The notes: generated by a model not told the origin, from the letters alone. 64,000 bases of DNA from Ruegeria arenilitoris (GCF_013031355.1 NZ_WPZO01000013.1:62001-126000); one strand, 5' to 3'. Counted from the first letter of the stretch, positions 27,319 through 37,093 are shown. Translations and numbers: made by a program.

Positions 27319-27621
27319 ATGAACCTGACCCCCCGCGAAAAAGACAAGCTGCTGGTCGCCATGGCCGCCGAGGTCGCTCGAAAGCGGCTGGCGCGCGGCG
27401 TCAAACTGAACCACCCGGAGGCGATCGCCCTGATCACCGACGCCGTGGTCGAAGGTGCGCGCGACGGGAGGTCTGTGGCCGACATGATGCAGGCCGGGGC
27501 CGAGGTGATCACCCGTGACCAATGCATGACCGGCGTGCCCGAGATGATCCACGAGGTTCAGGTCGAGGCCACCTTTCCCGACGGCACCAAATTGGTGACC
27601 GTTCACAACCCTATTCGCTGA
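27319..27621 (+). CDS. ureA: urease gamma subunit
   Basis: 100 residues, the standard length. Begins [20 protein letters not shown] and contains the conserved [21 protein letters not shown] region and [20 protein letters not shown]. It is a structural subunit of the urease trimer of heterotrimers. It is a separate gene rather than fused with beta, as usual in proteobacteria. Confidence 0.97.
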   Translation: MNLTPREKDKLLVAMAAEVARKRLARGVKLNHPEAIALITDAVVEGARDGRSVADMMQAGAEVITRDQCMTGVPEMIHEVQVEATFPDGTKLVTVHNPIR

Positions 27622-27636
27622 AAAAGGAACACTGAC

Positions 27637-27798
27637 ATGACCCGTATGCTCTTCCCAGCCCTGATCCTTGCTGGCCCCGCCGCCGCGCACACCGGGACAC
27701 ACGTCCACGCCCATGGCACAGACTATGCCGCGTTGGGCGTTGGCCTGGCTGTGATCGCACTGGCCGCAATCATCCTGATTTCAAAGCTGCCGAAATGA
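27637..27798 (+). CDS. small His-rich membrane protein inside the urease operon
   Basis: 53 residues starting at 27637 with AAAGGAA upstream. A short signal-like start ([18 protein letters not shown]) is followed by a His-rich patch ([10 protein letters not shown]) and a second hydrophobic segment ([13 protein letters not shown]). Its stop overlaps the ureB start by 4 nt (ATGA), so it is translated as part of the operon. The histidines facing the periplasm would suit nickel or copper handling, but no function is known to me. Similar small genes appear at this place in other Rhodobacterales. Confidence 0.7.
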   Translation: MTRMLFPALILAGPAAAHTGTHVHAHGTDYAALGVGLAVIALAAIILISKLPK

Positions 27799-28100
27799 TC
27801 CCCGGAGAGCTGTTCCCGGCCAAAGGCGAGATCACCCTGAACGCCGACACAGAAGCCGTGACGCTGATGGTCGCCAATACCGGCGACCGCCCGGTTCAGG
27901 TCGGTTCGCACTATCACTTCGCCGAAACCAACCCAGCGTTGAAATTCGACCGCGCCGCCGCCCACGGTTTGCGCCTGGACATTGCACCGGGCACCGCTGT
28001 GCGGTTCGAGCCAGGGCAAGAGCGAGAGGTCTCGCTGATCGCGATCGGTGGGGCACGGAAGGTCTACGGCTTCAATCAAAAGGTCATGGGGGCGCTCTGA
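27795..28100 (+). CDS. ureB: urease beta subunit
   Basis: 101 residues. Begins [17 protein letters not shown] and has the conserved [14 protein letters not shown] and [17 protein letters not shown] blocks. It is coupled to the preceding small gene by an ATGA overlap and to ureC by TGATG. Structural subunit of urease. Confidence 0.97.
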   Translation: MIPGELFPAKGEITLNADTEAVTLMVANTGDRPVQVGSHYHFAETNPALKFDRAAAHGLRLDIAPGTAVRFEPGQEREVSLIAIGGARKVYGFNQKVMGAL

Positions 28101-29809
28101 TGCCAGCAACAATCATACGCACTGATTACGCCGCCATGTTCGGCCCCACCACGGGCGACAAGCTGCGGTTGGCGGACACCGACTTGATCATCGAGGTTGA
28201 ACGTGACCTGACCACCTATGGCGAAGAGGTCAAATTTGGCGGCGGCAAGGTGATCCGCGACGGGATGGGGCAATCTCAGGTCACACGGGCCGAGGGTGCA
28301 GTGGATACGGTGATCACCAATGCGTTGGTCGTGGATCACTCGGGCATCTACAAGGCGGATGTGGGTCTGAAGGACGGGCGCATCGCCAAGATCGGCAAAG
28401 CCGGGAACCCCGACACGCAACCCGGTGTCGATATCATCATCGGCCCCGGCACTGAGGCCATTGCGGGCGAGGGGCGCATCCTGACCGCAGGCGGGTTTGA
28501 CAGCCATATCCATTTCATCTGCCCACAACAGATCGAAGACGCTCTGCATTCCGGCCTGACCACAATGCTGGGTGGCGGCACGGGGCCAGCGCATGGCACT
28601 CTGGCGACCACCTGCACCCCCGGCCCCTGGCATATCGGGCGAATGCTACAAGCCGCCGACGCCTTCCCTATGAATCTGGCCTTTGCGGGCAAAGGCAACG
28701 CCTCACTGCCTGCCGCGCTGGAGGAACAGGTCAAGGCCGGGGCCTGCGCCCTGAAACTGCATGAGGACTGGGGCACCACCCCCGCCGCCATCGACTGCTG
28801 CCTCTCGGTGGCTGATGCGATGGACGTTCAGGTGATGATCCACACCGACACATTGAACGAATCCGGCTTTGTCGAAAACACCGTCGCCGCCATGAAAGGC
28901 CGCACCATCCACGCCTTTCACACCGAGGGCGCAGGCGGTGGCCATGCCCCGGACATCATCAAGATCTGCGGTGAGAACCATGTTCTGCCCTCGTCGACCA
29001 ACCCGACGCGGCCCTTCACCGTGAACACGGTCGAGGAGCATCTGGATATGCTCATGGTCTGCCATCACCTCGACAAATCGATCCCCGAGGACGTGGCCTT
29101 TGCCGAAAGCCGCATTCGGCGTGAGACCATCGCGGCCGAGGATATTCTGCACGACATGGGCGCGTTCAGCATCATCGCGTCCGACAGTCAGGCCATGGGC
29201 CGGGTCGGAGAGGTGCTGATCCGCACCTGGCAAACCGCCGACAAGATGAAGAAACAGCGTGGGCGTCTGCCCGAGGAAACCGGTGAGAACGACAACATGC
29301 GCGTTCGCCGCTACATCGCGAAATACACCATCAACCCGGCGATTGCGCACGGCCTGAGCCACGAAATCGGCAGTATCGAAGAAGGCAAACGCGCCGATCT
29401 GGTGCTGTGGAACCCAGCTTTCTTCGGCGTGAAGCCCGAGATGGTTTTGCTGGGCGGCACCATAGCCTGCGCGCAGATGGGCGATCCCAATGCCTCGATC
29501 CCAACACCGCAGCCGGTCTACAGCCGGCCGATGTTCGGGGCCTATGGCCGCTCGGTCGAGCATTCCGCGATCACTTTTGTTTCCGAGGCGGCGCAGGCCG
29601 AGGGGATTGGTGATACACTGGGCTTGGCGAAACAGACCCTCGCCGTTCAAAACACCCGCAACATCGGCAAGCGCGATCTGCTGCTGAACGACGCGACACC
29701 CCATGTCGAAGTCGACCCCGAAACTTACGAAGTCCGTGCCGATGGCGAATTACTGACCTGCCAACCCGCCGAGGTTCTGCCGATGGCGCAACGCTATTTC
29801 ATGTTCTGA
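28100..29809 (+). CDS. ureC: urease alpha (catalytic) subunit
   Basis: 569 residues, full family length. The two nickel ions are held by the HIHF histidines ([12 protein letters not shown]), the carbamylated lysine in ALKLHEDWG, and the [11 protein letters not shown] and [12 protein letters not shown] histidines. The flap cysteine/histidine region follows in the expected order ([13 protein letters not shown]). It hydrolyses urea to ammonia and carbamate in the cytoplasm. All catalytic residues that I can check are present, so the enzyme should be active. Confidence 0.98.
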   Translation: MPATIIRTDYAAMFGPTTGDKLRLADTDLIIEVERDLTTYGEEVKFGGGKVIRDGMGQSQVTRAEGAVDTVITNALVVDHSGIYKADVGLKDGRIAKIGKAGNPDTQPGVDIIIGPGTEAIAGEGRILTAGGFDSHIHFICPQQIEDALHSGLTTMLGGGTGPAHGTLATTCTPGPWHIGRMLQAADAFPMNLAFAGKGNASLPAALEEQVKAGACALKLHEDWGTTPAAIDCCLSVADAMDVQVMIHTDTLNESGFVENTVAAMKGRTIHAFHTEGAGGGHAPDIIKICGENHVLPSSTNPTRPFTVNTVEEHLDMLMVCHHLDKSIPEDVAFAESRIRRETIAAEDILHDMGAFSIIASDSQAMGRVGEVLIRTWQTADKMKKQRGRLPEETGENDNMRVRRYIAKYTINPAIAHGLSHEIGSIEEGKRADLVLWNPAFFGVKPEMVLLGGTIACAQMGDPNASIPTPQPVYSRPMFGAYGRSVEHSAITFVSEAAQAEGIGDTLGLAKQTLAVQNTRNIGKRDLLLNDATPHVEVDPETYEVRADGELLTCQPAEVLPMAQRYFMF

Positions 29810-29826
29810 GATTACAGGAGGCCCCG

Positions 29827-30279
29827 ATGACCACCGCGATCAAAACCGCCCGTATCTATCACGACCACCACCACTCACAGGCCCATGCGCAGGTGTCGCT
29901 GGACTATGACGGGCGGTTCCTGCGCCGCAAGATGCTGGCGACCGATGACGGAGAGGCCTTTCTGGTCGATCTGGCTCAAACCAAGTCGCTGGACCACGGT
30001 GGCGTGCTGGTGCTGGAAGACGGACGCGCAGTCGAGATTGTCGCCGCCCCCGAAGACCTGCTGGAAGTGACCGGAGACAACCTGCTGCGGCTGGCCTGGC
30101 ATATCGGAAACCGCCACACCCCCTGCCAGATCGAGGCGGACCGACTGCTGATCCAACATGACCACGTTATCCGCGACATGCTGATGAAACTCGGCGCAGG
30201 GATCCGGGAAACCGTCGAACCCTTCACGCCCGAAGGGGGCGCCTATGGTCACGGCAGGACTCATGGCCACGCCCACTGA
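29827..30279 (+). CDS. ureE: urease nickel metallochaperone UreE
   Basis: 150 residues. The N-terminal peptide-binding-like domain is followed by the metal-binding domain with GNRHTPCQIEADRLLIQHDH. A short His-rich tail ([10 protein letters not shown]) adds nickel ligands. An AGGAGG-like site (CAGGAGG) precedes the ATG. It delivers nickel to UreG. Its 3' end overlaps the start of ureF by 17 nt. Confidence 0.95.
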   Translation: MTTAIKTARIYHDHHHSQAHAQVSLDYDGRFLRRKMLATDDGEAFLVDLAQTKSLDHGGVLVLEDGRAVEIVAAPEDLLEVTGDNLLRLAWHIGNRHTPCQIEADRLLIQHDHVIRDMLMKLGAGIRETVEPFTPEGGAYGHGRTHGHAH

Positions 30280-30916
30280 CGCGGATATCCTGACCCTGAC
30301 GCAATGGCTGTCGCCAGCCTATCCGGTGGGCGGCTTTGCCTATTCGCACGGGTTGGAATGGGCGATTGAATGCAGCGCAGTCACCAGTGTTTCAGAGGCG
30401 GGCGATTGGATCGCAGACGTGGTCGAGCATGGATCAGGACGAAACGACTGTGTGTTTCTTGCTGCGGCTTATCGGGCAGACACACCCGATAAGTTGGCCG
30501 AAATCGACCGGACCGCACAGGCGCTTTCCGCCTCATCCGAACGGTTGATGGAGACCCGACTGTTGGGCGAGGCGTTTTGCAGCGTGACCTCAGACGTCTG
30601 GGCGGTGGAGATGGACAGCCTGACCTACCCCATCGCCATCGGCCATGCCGCAGCCGCGCGCAACCTGCCTCTTGGCCTTACAGCGCAAATGTTCCTTCAG
30701 GCTTTCATGGCCAATCTGGTGGCCTGCGCGACCCGGCTGGTGCCGCTGGGCCAGACCGATGGACAACGGCTGATCCGCGATCTGACGCCTCTCTGCCAGC
30801 GGATCGCAAGCGAAGCGATTGAGACAGGGCTGGACGATCTGGGATCAACCGCTTTCCTGTCCGACATCGCGTCGATGAAACACGAAACTCAGTATTCAAG
30901 GATGTTCCGAACATGA
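30263..30916 (+). CDS. ureF: urease accessory protein UreF
   Basis: 217 residues from the ATG at 30263, favoured by AGGA just upstream; a start at 30245 would add six residues. The family pattern [21 protein letters not shown] is near the N-terminus, and the all-helical body follows. UreF gates nickel transfer from UreG to the apo-enzyme. It overlaps both ureE and, by 4 nt, ureG. Confidence 0.93.
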   Translation: MATPTDADILTLTQWLSPAYPVGGFAYSHGLEWAIECSAVTSVSEAGDWIADVVEHGSGRNDCVFLAAAYRADTPDKLAEIDRTAQALSASSERLMETRLLGEAFCSVTSDVWAVEMDSLTYPIAIGHAAAARNLPLGLTAQMFLQAFMANLVACATRLVPLGQTDGQRLIRDLTPLCQRIASEAIETGLDDLGSTAFLSDIASMKHETQYSRMFRT

Positions 30917-31557
30917 GCAGTATGAACGGCCCTCTGCGCGTTGGCATCGGTGGCCCGGTGGGCGCAGGCAAAACCACTCTGACTGCGGCACTATCCGAGG
31001 CGCTGCGCGACAATGTCTCGGTCGGGGTGATAACCAATGACATCTACACTCGCGAGGATGCCGAAGCGCTGATGCGGATGCAGATCCTGCCACAGGACCG
31101 GATCATCGGTGTGGAGACCGGTGGCTGCCCGCATACGGCGATCCGCGAGGACGCCTCGATCAATCTGTCCGCCGTAGCTGAAATGCAAAAACGCCATCCG
31201 GATGTCGAAGTGGTGCTGATCGAAAGCGGCGGCGACAACCTGTCCGCCACGTTCAGCCCCGAACTGGCGGATGTCACGCTCTATGTGATCGACGTGGCAG
31301 CTGGTGAGGAAATCCCCCGCAAGGGCGGCCCGGCGATCACCAAATCCGACGTGCTGATCATCAACAAGACCGACCTAGCCCCCCATGTCGGCGCCTCGCT
31401 CGAGGTTATGGACCGCGATGCCACCCGGATGCGCAACGGACGGCCCTTTGTATTCTCATCCTTACGGCAGAGGCAGGGTGTCGATGCCATTGTGACCCTT
31501 CTTGCGCAAATCGGCGGGTTGAACATACCGGTGAAAGAGGAATCGGCCGCATCCTAG
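30913..31557 (+). CDS. ureG: urease accessory GTPase UreG
   Basis: 214 residues. The P-loop is [11 protein letters not shown], the nickel-binding CPH is in [17 protein letters not shown], and the guanine-specificity NKTD is present (INKTDLAP). It couples GTP hydrolysis to nickel insertion into urease. Last gene of the cluster. I see no strong terminator directly after it. Confidence 0.97.
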   Translation: MSSMNGPLRVGIGGPVGAGKTTLTAALSEALRDNVSVGVITNDIYTREDAEALMRMQILPQDRIIGVETGGCPHTAIREDASINLSAVAEMQKRHPDVEVVLIESGGDNLSATFSPELADVTLYVIDVAAGEEIPRKGGPAITKSDVLIINKTDLAPHVGASLEVMDRDATRMRNGRPFVFSSLRQRQGVDAIVTLLAQIGGLNIPVKEESAAS

Positions 31558-31749
31558 GTTCAGAGAATGTCCGGAACCATTCTTTCCGAAACCAAACGGC
31601 AATCCGCGCAGCCCCGCCCGCACCCTCACGACATCATGAACCGAACATGAACAGTGTATTCGAGAAGTGTTCAACCACTTTGGCGCATACTTGGTCACGT
31701 AGCCTTTGGCCGAATACGAAGGGCCTGATTCCACGAAAGGGGAAACAGC

Positions 31750-31938
31750 ATGATCAAAACTGCCATTGAAGTTACTTCCAATCGTGCTTCAGCAGCCATG
31801 CACTCCTGTCGCACCGCTCTGCAACGTGAGACGTCTAAATCTGCTCGTGCAAGCAGCGGACGCTTCCCACCAATTGAGAGTGCGTTGTTGGACATCATCA
31901 AGAATACACGACTTGAAGAGGCTAAGAGGGACGTCTGA
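31750..31938 (+). CDS. small hypothetical protein
   Basis: 62 residues, polar and slightly basic, without membrane segment or known motif. A GGGG run lies about 9 nt before the ATG. A strong intrinsic terminator follows 60 bp after the stop, which supports an independent short transcript. No function can be suggested. Confidence 0.5.
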   Translation: MIKTAIEVTSNRASAAMHSCRTALQRETSKSARASSGRFPPIESALLDIIKNTRLEEAKRDV

Positions 31939-32000
31939 TTGGTTACCCAGATGCCCTGGTTTTCCCGGGCGTCGTCCTGCCCGGGAAACACCTTAAGGTC

Positions 32001-32032
32001 AAAGCCCGCTCCATCCCGGAGCGGGCTTTTCT
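32001..32032 (+). terminator. strong intrinsic terminator
   Basis: AAAGCCCGCTCC (32001-32012) pairs perfectly with GGAGCGGGCTTT (32018-32029) around a 5-nt loop and is followed by TCTTCT. It ends the transcript of the small gene at 31750, and possibly that of the urease operon. Confidence 0.85.
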
Positions 32033-32088
32033 TCTGCCTGCAAGGGTTCGGGCAGCGTGTAATCTGATCGCCTGACCCTGTTGAAAGC

Positions 32089-32129
32089 AAAAGGGCCAGC
32101 CACATGCCTCCTCATGCATGGCTGGCCCC
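32089..32129 (-). terminator. intrinsic terminator of the Asn/Gly-repeat gene
   Basis: GGGCCAGC...CATGC (32093-32107) pairs with GCATG-GCTGGCCC (32116-32128) with a 2-nt bulge. On the minus strand it is followed by TTTTGCTTT. It lies about 45 bp after the stop of the minus-strand gene at 32174. Confidence 0.75.
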
Positions 32130-32158
32130 AGTCGCCTTGTCTCCGTGAGTGTCTGGCG

Positions 32159-32169
32159 CCCCCCCCCCC
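32159..32169. other. 11-nt homopolymeric C tract
   Basis: A run of eleven C lies 4 nt downstream of the minus-strand stop codon at 32174. It is non-coding here. Its exact length could vary between clones or be a sequencing artefact. Confidence 0.6.
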
Positions 32170-32173
32170 GAGA

Positions 32174-33253
32174 TCAAAGCCCGAGGAGCGATTTCACCGC
32201 AGCCTCGACCTCGTCAGTGACGGTTTTGTTGGCGGCGGCCTCAAGAGCTTCACGCTCTTTCTGAGGTTGGTTTTCGACCGCCTCGTTCAGTTCATCAACC
32301 GCAGCGACGGCATCGTCATAATCTTGCGCGGCCTGCTGTTCGGCGCTCAGGCTTTCGGCCGTATCGATCGAACCCTGCAAATCCGCCTTGGCTTCGTCCA
32401 ATTGCGCCTCGATATCCGGGTCGGTCCCGCCGGCCTCAGCAAGGGCTTTTTCAAGGTCGTCCACACGATCCTGTTTTTCCTGTACATCCGACAGTGCGGC
32501 CTCAAGATCCTCTTCGATCTCGGGGATCGTCCGGTCTGGCGGGGTCATCTCGTCCAGCAGGCCCTGTTTTTCTTCAAGATCTGCACGCAGGTCCTCGCCG
32601 GCCAGAACCGTATCGCGGTAATGTGCAATGCGGCCCACACGGGAATTGGGCGCGGCGTTTTTCAGAGCGGTTGCACTGGCATTGGCCGCATTCAACGCGC
32701 CCAGATCGGATGGGGACACGCCCAGAAGGTCAGCTATCTTGCTGCGCTTCGGCCGTGGCTCGGGGCGAAGGGATTCCGTGACAGGGACGGGTTCCTCAGT
32801 CTTGCGCGCCACTCTAACGCTTTTAGGCGATTTTTCCCTGGCCAGAGCTTTCTTGCCGCCGAACAAACCCTTCAGGGAAAATCCTTTCTCACTGGAGGAT
32901 TTCGTTCGCCCACCACCAAAACCCGTGTTCTTGCGGCCCGATTTACCCGCAGATTTCTGGCCTTCACCCTTGGAGGCACCAAATCCGCCCCCCTTACCTT
33001 TGCCGCCGCCGTCATTGCCGCCGCCGTTTCCACCCCCATTGCCGCCGCCATTTCCGCCGCCATTTCCGCCGCCGTTGCCACCACCTTTTCCACCGCCGTT
33101 GCCACCACCATTTCCGCCGCCGTTCCCGCCACCTTTGCCTTCCTTCGCAAAGGCAACATCAGGAAAAGCTACGGCGCCAACGATCGCCGTTGACCCAAGC
33201 ATGGCAATAGCAATGGCTGTGGCCTTCATCAGGCTGGTTGTCTTGGTTTTCAT
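32174..33253 (-). CDS. secreted Asn/Gly-repeat protein with C-terminal coiled coil
   Basis: 359 residues from 33253, where GAGGG lies 6 nt upstream; a start at 33265 lacks a site. A signal peptide (about 1-36, ending FPDVAFA) is followed by a low-complexity block of repeated GGN and GGK units (about residues 38-80). Then a basic linker and, from about residue 225, a long acidic helical region rich in Glu, Asp, Ala and Leu with heptad character. The same GGN repeat occurs in the divergent PepSY-like gene 205 bp away. Function unknown; a surface or matrix role is only a guess. Confidence 0.7.
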   Translation of the reverse strand: MKTKTTSLMKATAIAIAMLGSTAIVGAVAFPDVAFAKEGKGGGNGGGNGGGNGGGKGGGNGGGNGGGNGGGNGGGNGGGNDGGGKGKGGGFGASKGEGQKSAGKSGRKNTGFGGGRTKSSSEKGFSLKGLFGGKKALAREKSPKSVRVARKTEEPVPVTESLRPEPRPKRSKIADLLGVSPSDLGALNAANASATALKNAAPNSRVGRIAHYRDTVLAGEDLRADLEEKQGLLDEMTPPDRTIPEIEEDLEAALSDVQEKQDRVDDLEKALAEAGGTDPDIEAQLDEAKADLQGSIDTAESLSAEQQAAQDYDDAVAAVDELNEAVENQPQKEREALEAAANKTVTDEVEAAVKSLLGL

Positions 33254-33458
33254 AACGGCCCTCATCTACCGAAAACAGGTTTCATTTCTCCGGGCAACTC
33301 AGTCTGCCGAATATGCAGACAGGCCAAGCAGGTCGGAATCAGCCCCCACAACCATTTGAACCGATGGGCGTTTAACCCACGCGTAACTGACTGTTCACCG
33401 CCAGTTCATGTTGAAAGAGATAGATTGAAGTGCATTTGCCCGGTAAAGAGTACTAGGT

Positions 33459-34076
33459 ATGAAAAAGCTGTTGGTCATAGTTTGTTTAGCCGCCCTTCTT
33501 CAGACGACTGAAGGGCACGCGGCAGCGCGTGAACTGAAACAGGCCGAGCTGCGCATGGCGACCACCTCGGGCGGCGCTATTCGATTGAAGAAGGTCATAA
33601 AGGGGGTCGAAAAAGCCTTTGGCGGGACCCCGGTCGATGCGCGCGCCTTCCGGGCGGACCAAGTTTACTACCGAATTCTGGTCAAGAAGCCCAATGGCAA
33701 GATCATCAGCGTTATCGTCAACGCGAAAACCGGTACCGTCGTGCCCAACCGATCCAGCATCGGTCGCCAGATTTCTGAAGCCGCCCGATCCAGCCCCGGC
33801 AATTCAGCCAATGCGAAATCCAAAGAGAACTCCAGCAGCAACAGCAACAAGGGGAATAGCAGCAACCGCGGCGGGAACTCCGGCAACAATGGGGGCGGAA
33901 ACTCTGGCGGCAATGGCGGCGGAAACTCTGGCGGCAATGGCGGCGGAAACTCTGGCGGCAACGGCGGCGGAAACTCCGGCGGCAACGGCGGCGGAAACTC
34001 AGGTGGCAATGGCGGCGGAAATGGGGGTGGAAACGGCGGTGGCAATGGCGGCGGCAACGGAGGCGGTAAGAAGTAA
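33459..34076 (+). CDS. PepSY-like secreted protein with C-terminal Asn/Gly repeat tail
   Basis: 205 residues. A signal peptide (MKKLLVIVCLAALLQTTEGHA) precedes a PepSY-like unit of about 70 residues (LKKVIKGVEKAFGG through SVIVNAKTGTVV). The last 70 residues are almost only Gly, Asn and Ser in GGN/GGNS units ending GGGKK. PepSY proteins often sit beside two-component systems, and here a response regulator and a sensor kinase follow within 41 bp. It may act as a periplasmic modulator of that kinase; this is inference from context. Confidence 0.75.
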   Translation: MKKLLVIVCLAALLQTTEGHAAARELKQAELRMATTSGGAIRLKKVIKGVEKAFGGTPVDARAFRADQVYYRILVKKPNGKIISVIVNAKTGTVVPNRSSIGRQISEAARSSPGNSANAKSKENSSSNSNKGNSSNRGGNSGNNGGGNSGGNGGGNSGGNGGGNSGGNGGGNSGGNGGGNSGGNGGGNGGGNGGGNGGGNGGGKK

Positions 34077-34116
34077 TGGTTGAACTGCCGCCCATACGCG
34101 CCGATAGGTCCTGAAT

Positions 34117-34776
34117 ATGAGAGTCCTTCTGGCAGAAGATGAGCCGCACCTGTGCGAACAGATCAAGAAACTTTTGAACGCGGAAGGCCGCGTTGTGGAT
34201 GTGGTCCACAACGGGCTCGACGCATTGCATCTGGGTTCGACCGAACCTTACGACATGATCATTCTGGATATCGGCCTGCCCGAACGTGACGGCCTGTCCG
34301 TCCTGCGCGGCTGGCGCAACGCAGGTGTGCAAACTCCGGTGCTGATCCTGACCGCCCGCGATGGCTGGAGCGAACGTGTCGACGGTCTGGATGCAGGCGC
34401 CGATGACTACATGACCAAGCCGTTCCACATGCCCGAGCTTGCGGCACGTGTGCGGGCCATCCTGCGGCGCCAAAGCGGACAGCTGAACCCGGTGATCGAG
34501 ATGGGGAACGTCATCCTCGATACCCGGAACGGACGGGTTACCGTGGATGGTATCCCGGTCGTTCTGACCGCGCAGGAAATCGCCGTGCTGACCTATCTGG
34601 CGCATAACGCCGGGCGCATGATCTCGCGAACCGAACTGTCCGAGCATATCTATGAATATGACGGCGACCGGGATTCAAACACTATCGCCGTCTTCATCAC
34701 CCGGCTGCGCAAAAAGCTGGGCCCCGACCTGATCACCACGGTCCGCGGGCGTGGATACATGATCGATTCAGCCTGA
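34117..34776 (+). CDS. OmpR/PhoB-family response regulator
   Basis: 219 residues. The receiver domain has the acidic pocket (LLAEDEP), the phospho-acceptor Asp51 (IILDIGLP) and the conserved lysine in TKPFHMPE. A winged-helix DNA-binding domain follows (LTAQEIAVLTYLAHN to RGRGYMID). It shares its last base with the first base of the kinase start, so the two are co-translated. Target genes are unknown; the PepSY-like gene upstream is likely in the regulon. Confidence 0.95.
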   Translation: MRVLLAEDEPHLCEQIKKLLNAEGRVVDVVHNGLDALHLGSTEPYDMIILDIGLPERDGLSVLRGWRNAGVQTPVLILTARDGWSERVDGLDAGADDYMTKPFHMPELAARVRAILRRQSGQLNPVIEMGNVILDTRNGRVTVDGIPVVLTAQEIAVLTYLAHNAGRMISRTELSEHIYEYDGDRDSNTIAVFITRLRKKLGPDLITTVRGRGYMIDSA

Positions 34777-36104
34777 TGTTATCTCTACGTCAACGGGCAT
34801 TGCTGGGTGGCATCGCATCGGGCGCCGTGTCTGTTGGCTTGGGGACATTGGCGGTGTTTTCCTACATCGATTCCCGGGTGTCCGAGCAATTCGACACCAC
34901 GCTGCGTGACCGCCACACGCAGGTTGTCGTCGGGCTAAGTGTTACGACCCAGGACCCCGATGCGTTGCGCGATCTCATGTTCGACCCGGCTTATGGCACG
35001 CCCTATTCCGGACGTTATTGGCAGGTCACCAGTAGCGACGGAGAGATTTTCACATCGGCATCCCTTTTTGACGAGACACTCGCGGAACCGCAGGGCGCGC
35101 CCGAGGAGGCTGTCCTCTGGAACACGCTCGGCCCGGAAGACGAGGCCTTGCGCAGCGTCTACCAGGAAATCTCTTACGAAGATGGCACGGTCTGGGGCGT
35201 CAGCGTTGCCGAATCCCGGGCCCAGCTTCGCAATGAAAGGCGGGCCGCGCAGAAAAGCCTGTTGCCCGTCTTTGCGCTGGTCGGGCTGATTGGGGTTGCG
35301 GGCTCTTTGCTGCTGACGTCTGTCATCCTGGGGCCGCTGCGCAAGCTGCGGTCGGATGTGGCGCACCGTTGGGACCGGGATGAGGACCTCAGGCCCGCCG
35401 ATTACCCCGAAGAAGTGTCTCCGCTGGTTGAAGATCTGAACCAGTTGCTGCGGCGCAACCGGGATATCGTCAGCGGCTCGCGCCGACAGGCCGCCGACCT
35501 TGCGCACGCTTTGAAAACCCCGGCCGCTATCCTGAGGAATGAGTTGCAGAACCTGTCGGAAACGGGCGCGGAAACCGAGACAGCCCGGGAAGCGCTGGAC
35601 CGGATCGACGCGCAGCTCGGCCGCTCGCTGGCCCGGATGCGAGCGATGAACACGGCCGAGCTGACCCATTCCCGCACCGATCTATCCAACTCGGTTGACC
35701 GGCTTACGCGTTTGTTTTCCCTCATGGCCGAGCGCGAGGACAAGACGCTCGATGTGACAAGGGAAACCAACCTCTGGGTGCGGATGGACACGCAGGATAT
35801 CGAAGAGATTCTGGGCAACCTTCTGGACAACGCAATCAAGTGGTGCCGACAGTCGGTACGTCTGACGGCGGCACGCAAAGACAACTGTATCGACATCTGT
35901 ATCGAAGATGACGGGCCGGGAATCCCGCAGGAGGCCATGCGCGAAGCCCTGCGCTCGGGTGGGCGGCTTGACACGTCCGTCACCGGTAGCGGGTTGGGGC
36001 TGGCAATCGCCGTCGACTTGCTGAACGCTTATGGGGCGCGTCTGGATCTGAGTACATCACCGTCCCTTGGCGGCTTGAATTGCCGCATAGCCATCCCGAT
36101 TTGA
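34776..36104 (+). CDS. membrane sensor histidine kinase
   Basis: 442 residues. One transmembrane helix near residues 7-29 and another near 165-187 (LLPVFALVGLIGVAGSLLL) enclose a periplasmic sensor domain of about 130 residues. The H-box is ADLAHALKTP, and the ATPase domain has N-box NLLDNAIKW, G1 EDDGPGIP and G2 GSGLGLAIA. The layout resembles PhoQ-type kinases. Partner of the response regulator upstream. The signal is not identifiable from the sequence. Confidence 0.93.
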   Translation: MLSLRQRALLGGIASGAVSVGLGTLAVFSYIDSRVSEQFDTTLRDRHTQVVVGLSVTTQDPDALRDLMFDPAYGTPYSGRYWQVTSSDGEIFTSASLFDETLAEPQGAPEEAVLWNTLGPEDEALRSVYQEISYEDGTVWGVSVAESRAQLRNERRAAQKSLLPVFALVGLIGVAGSLLLTSVILGPLRKLRSDVAHRWDRDEDLRPADYPEEVSPLVEDLNQLLRRNRDIVSGSRRQAADLAHALKTPAAILRNELQNLSETGAETETAREALDRIDAQLGRSLARMRAMNTAELTHSRTDLSNSVDRLTRLFSLMAEREDKTLDVTRETNLWVRMDTQDIEEILGNLLDNAIKWCRQSVRLTAARKDNCIDICIEDDGPGIPQEAMREALRSGGRLDTSVTGSGLGLAIAVDLLNAYGARLDLSTSPSLGGLNCRIAIPI

Positions 36105-36303
36105 CCAAAAACCCTATAAAGGCATTTGCGCAAGCGTAACGGCCTACGCAGATAGGTCCCGACTTAGCGTTGCGCGTTCGCATACCTCATTTGAACCAAC
36201 TCATAAGCGTTAGAAAAGCCGTTTTTGCATCGCCCGTTCAAGCGATATTCAGAACCTCAAATTCTGGTTCACTTGGGGCGCGCATTAGGCATTGGAGGAA
36301 GAC

Positions 36304-36559
36304 ATGAAAAAAGATTGCATACGTTTCTGCATTGGCATTGTGTTTCGGCGCCCCAGCGGCTTTCGCAGACGGCGGTTTGGCCATTGGTCAGGATCCATAT
36401 GCATTGGCTGCAACCAAATGTGCCAACAACGGCCCCGGCAATGATGGCGAATACCTCGTCAAAGGCGAGTGCATTAAAGGTGTCGTTGCAGAGGACAAGC
36501 TACGGAGCACCCCCTTCCCATCGCCACTTTCAGAAATAAGGCCCTTTCCCCAATTCTAA
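36304..36559 (+). CDS. small secreted protein with apparent +1 frameshift in the signal peptide
   Basis: GGAGG precedes the ATG at 36304 by about 6 nt. Read straight, ATG AAA AAA GAT gives a short basic peptide that stops near 36440. Omitting one A of the six-A run (36307-36312) gives MKK then IAYVSALALCFGAPAAFA, a textbook signal peptide. It leads into the frame that ends at 36559, for a mature part of about 60 residues with two cysteines (KCANNGPGNDG, KGECIKG). A sequencing or assembly error, a recent loss-of-function mutation, or slippage at the A run would each explain this. Start by TTG at 36332 is possible but loses the basic N-terminus. The family is unknown. Confidence 0.6.
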
Positions 36560-36922
36560 AAACAACACTATTCCCAATTAATCAAATAGCCATTTGATGA
36601 TTTATTTATTTAATTCAATACCTTCAGTAAATTAGTCAAGACGTCATAATTCGAGCGGGACGCCACCATAGCGAGTGCACATACACCTATCCTGAGAGAG
36701 AAAAAAGCCGTCGCCCTCCACCCGTATCGTCGTCGGGAAGCCAATTCACCGAGCCCCCTACCTCAGCTCCAATTCGAGTTCTTATTAGGCGTAAAATAAT
36801 CCATCATAATAGGAAATTAGATTTTTTCACACCGATCCAGTTGAAAATTAATGAAGCCTTACCTCGACTTCACCTGGCGTTTTCATTAACTGAAACGTGG
36901 CTTCAACAACATCTTTTCAACC
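36560..36922. other. AT-rich intergenic region
   Basis: 363 bp, markedly richer in A and T than the flanks. I see no gene, tRNA or clear repeat. Confidence 0.5.
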
Positions 36923-37093
36923 TCATTTTGGAGCTTCGCCAAGGTAACCCCCAAAAAATGCGATCATTGCCAATAACACGCCTGCCAGTATCGCAATCAC
37001 AAACAGTGCTCCGCTTCCTTTGGCAAAATACCCCATCGAAATGAGGCCAACCACAAAGATGCCAATCAAAAAGTACAGTATTGTATTGTCCAA
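36923..37093 (-). CDS. possible small two-span membrane protein
   Basis: 56 residues, beginning at a TTG (37091-37093) with GGGGG about 4 nt before it. Two hydrophobic segments (ILYFLIGIFVVGLISMGYF and ALFVIAILAGVLLAMIAFF) are separated by a short AKGSG turn. The frame ends GEAPK at 36923. It lies 77 bp downstream of the RND pump gene on the same strand. The codon pattern reads like a true membrane gene, but the TTG start keeps confidence modest. Confidence 0.5.
   Translation of the reverse strand: MDNTILYFLIGIFVVGLISMGYFAKGSGALFVIAILAGVLLAMIAFFGGYLGEAPK

Noticed and set aside
33000..34070. CRISPR array or tandem-repeat array
   Set aside because: The periodic DNA encodes in-frame GGN repeats in two proteins; units are 9-15 bp with no spacers.
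36841..37044. 67-codon plus-strand frame before the RND gene
   Set aside because: Overlaps, in antisense, a minus-strand frame with two clean membrane segments that is more gene-like.
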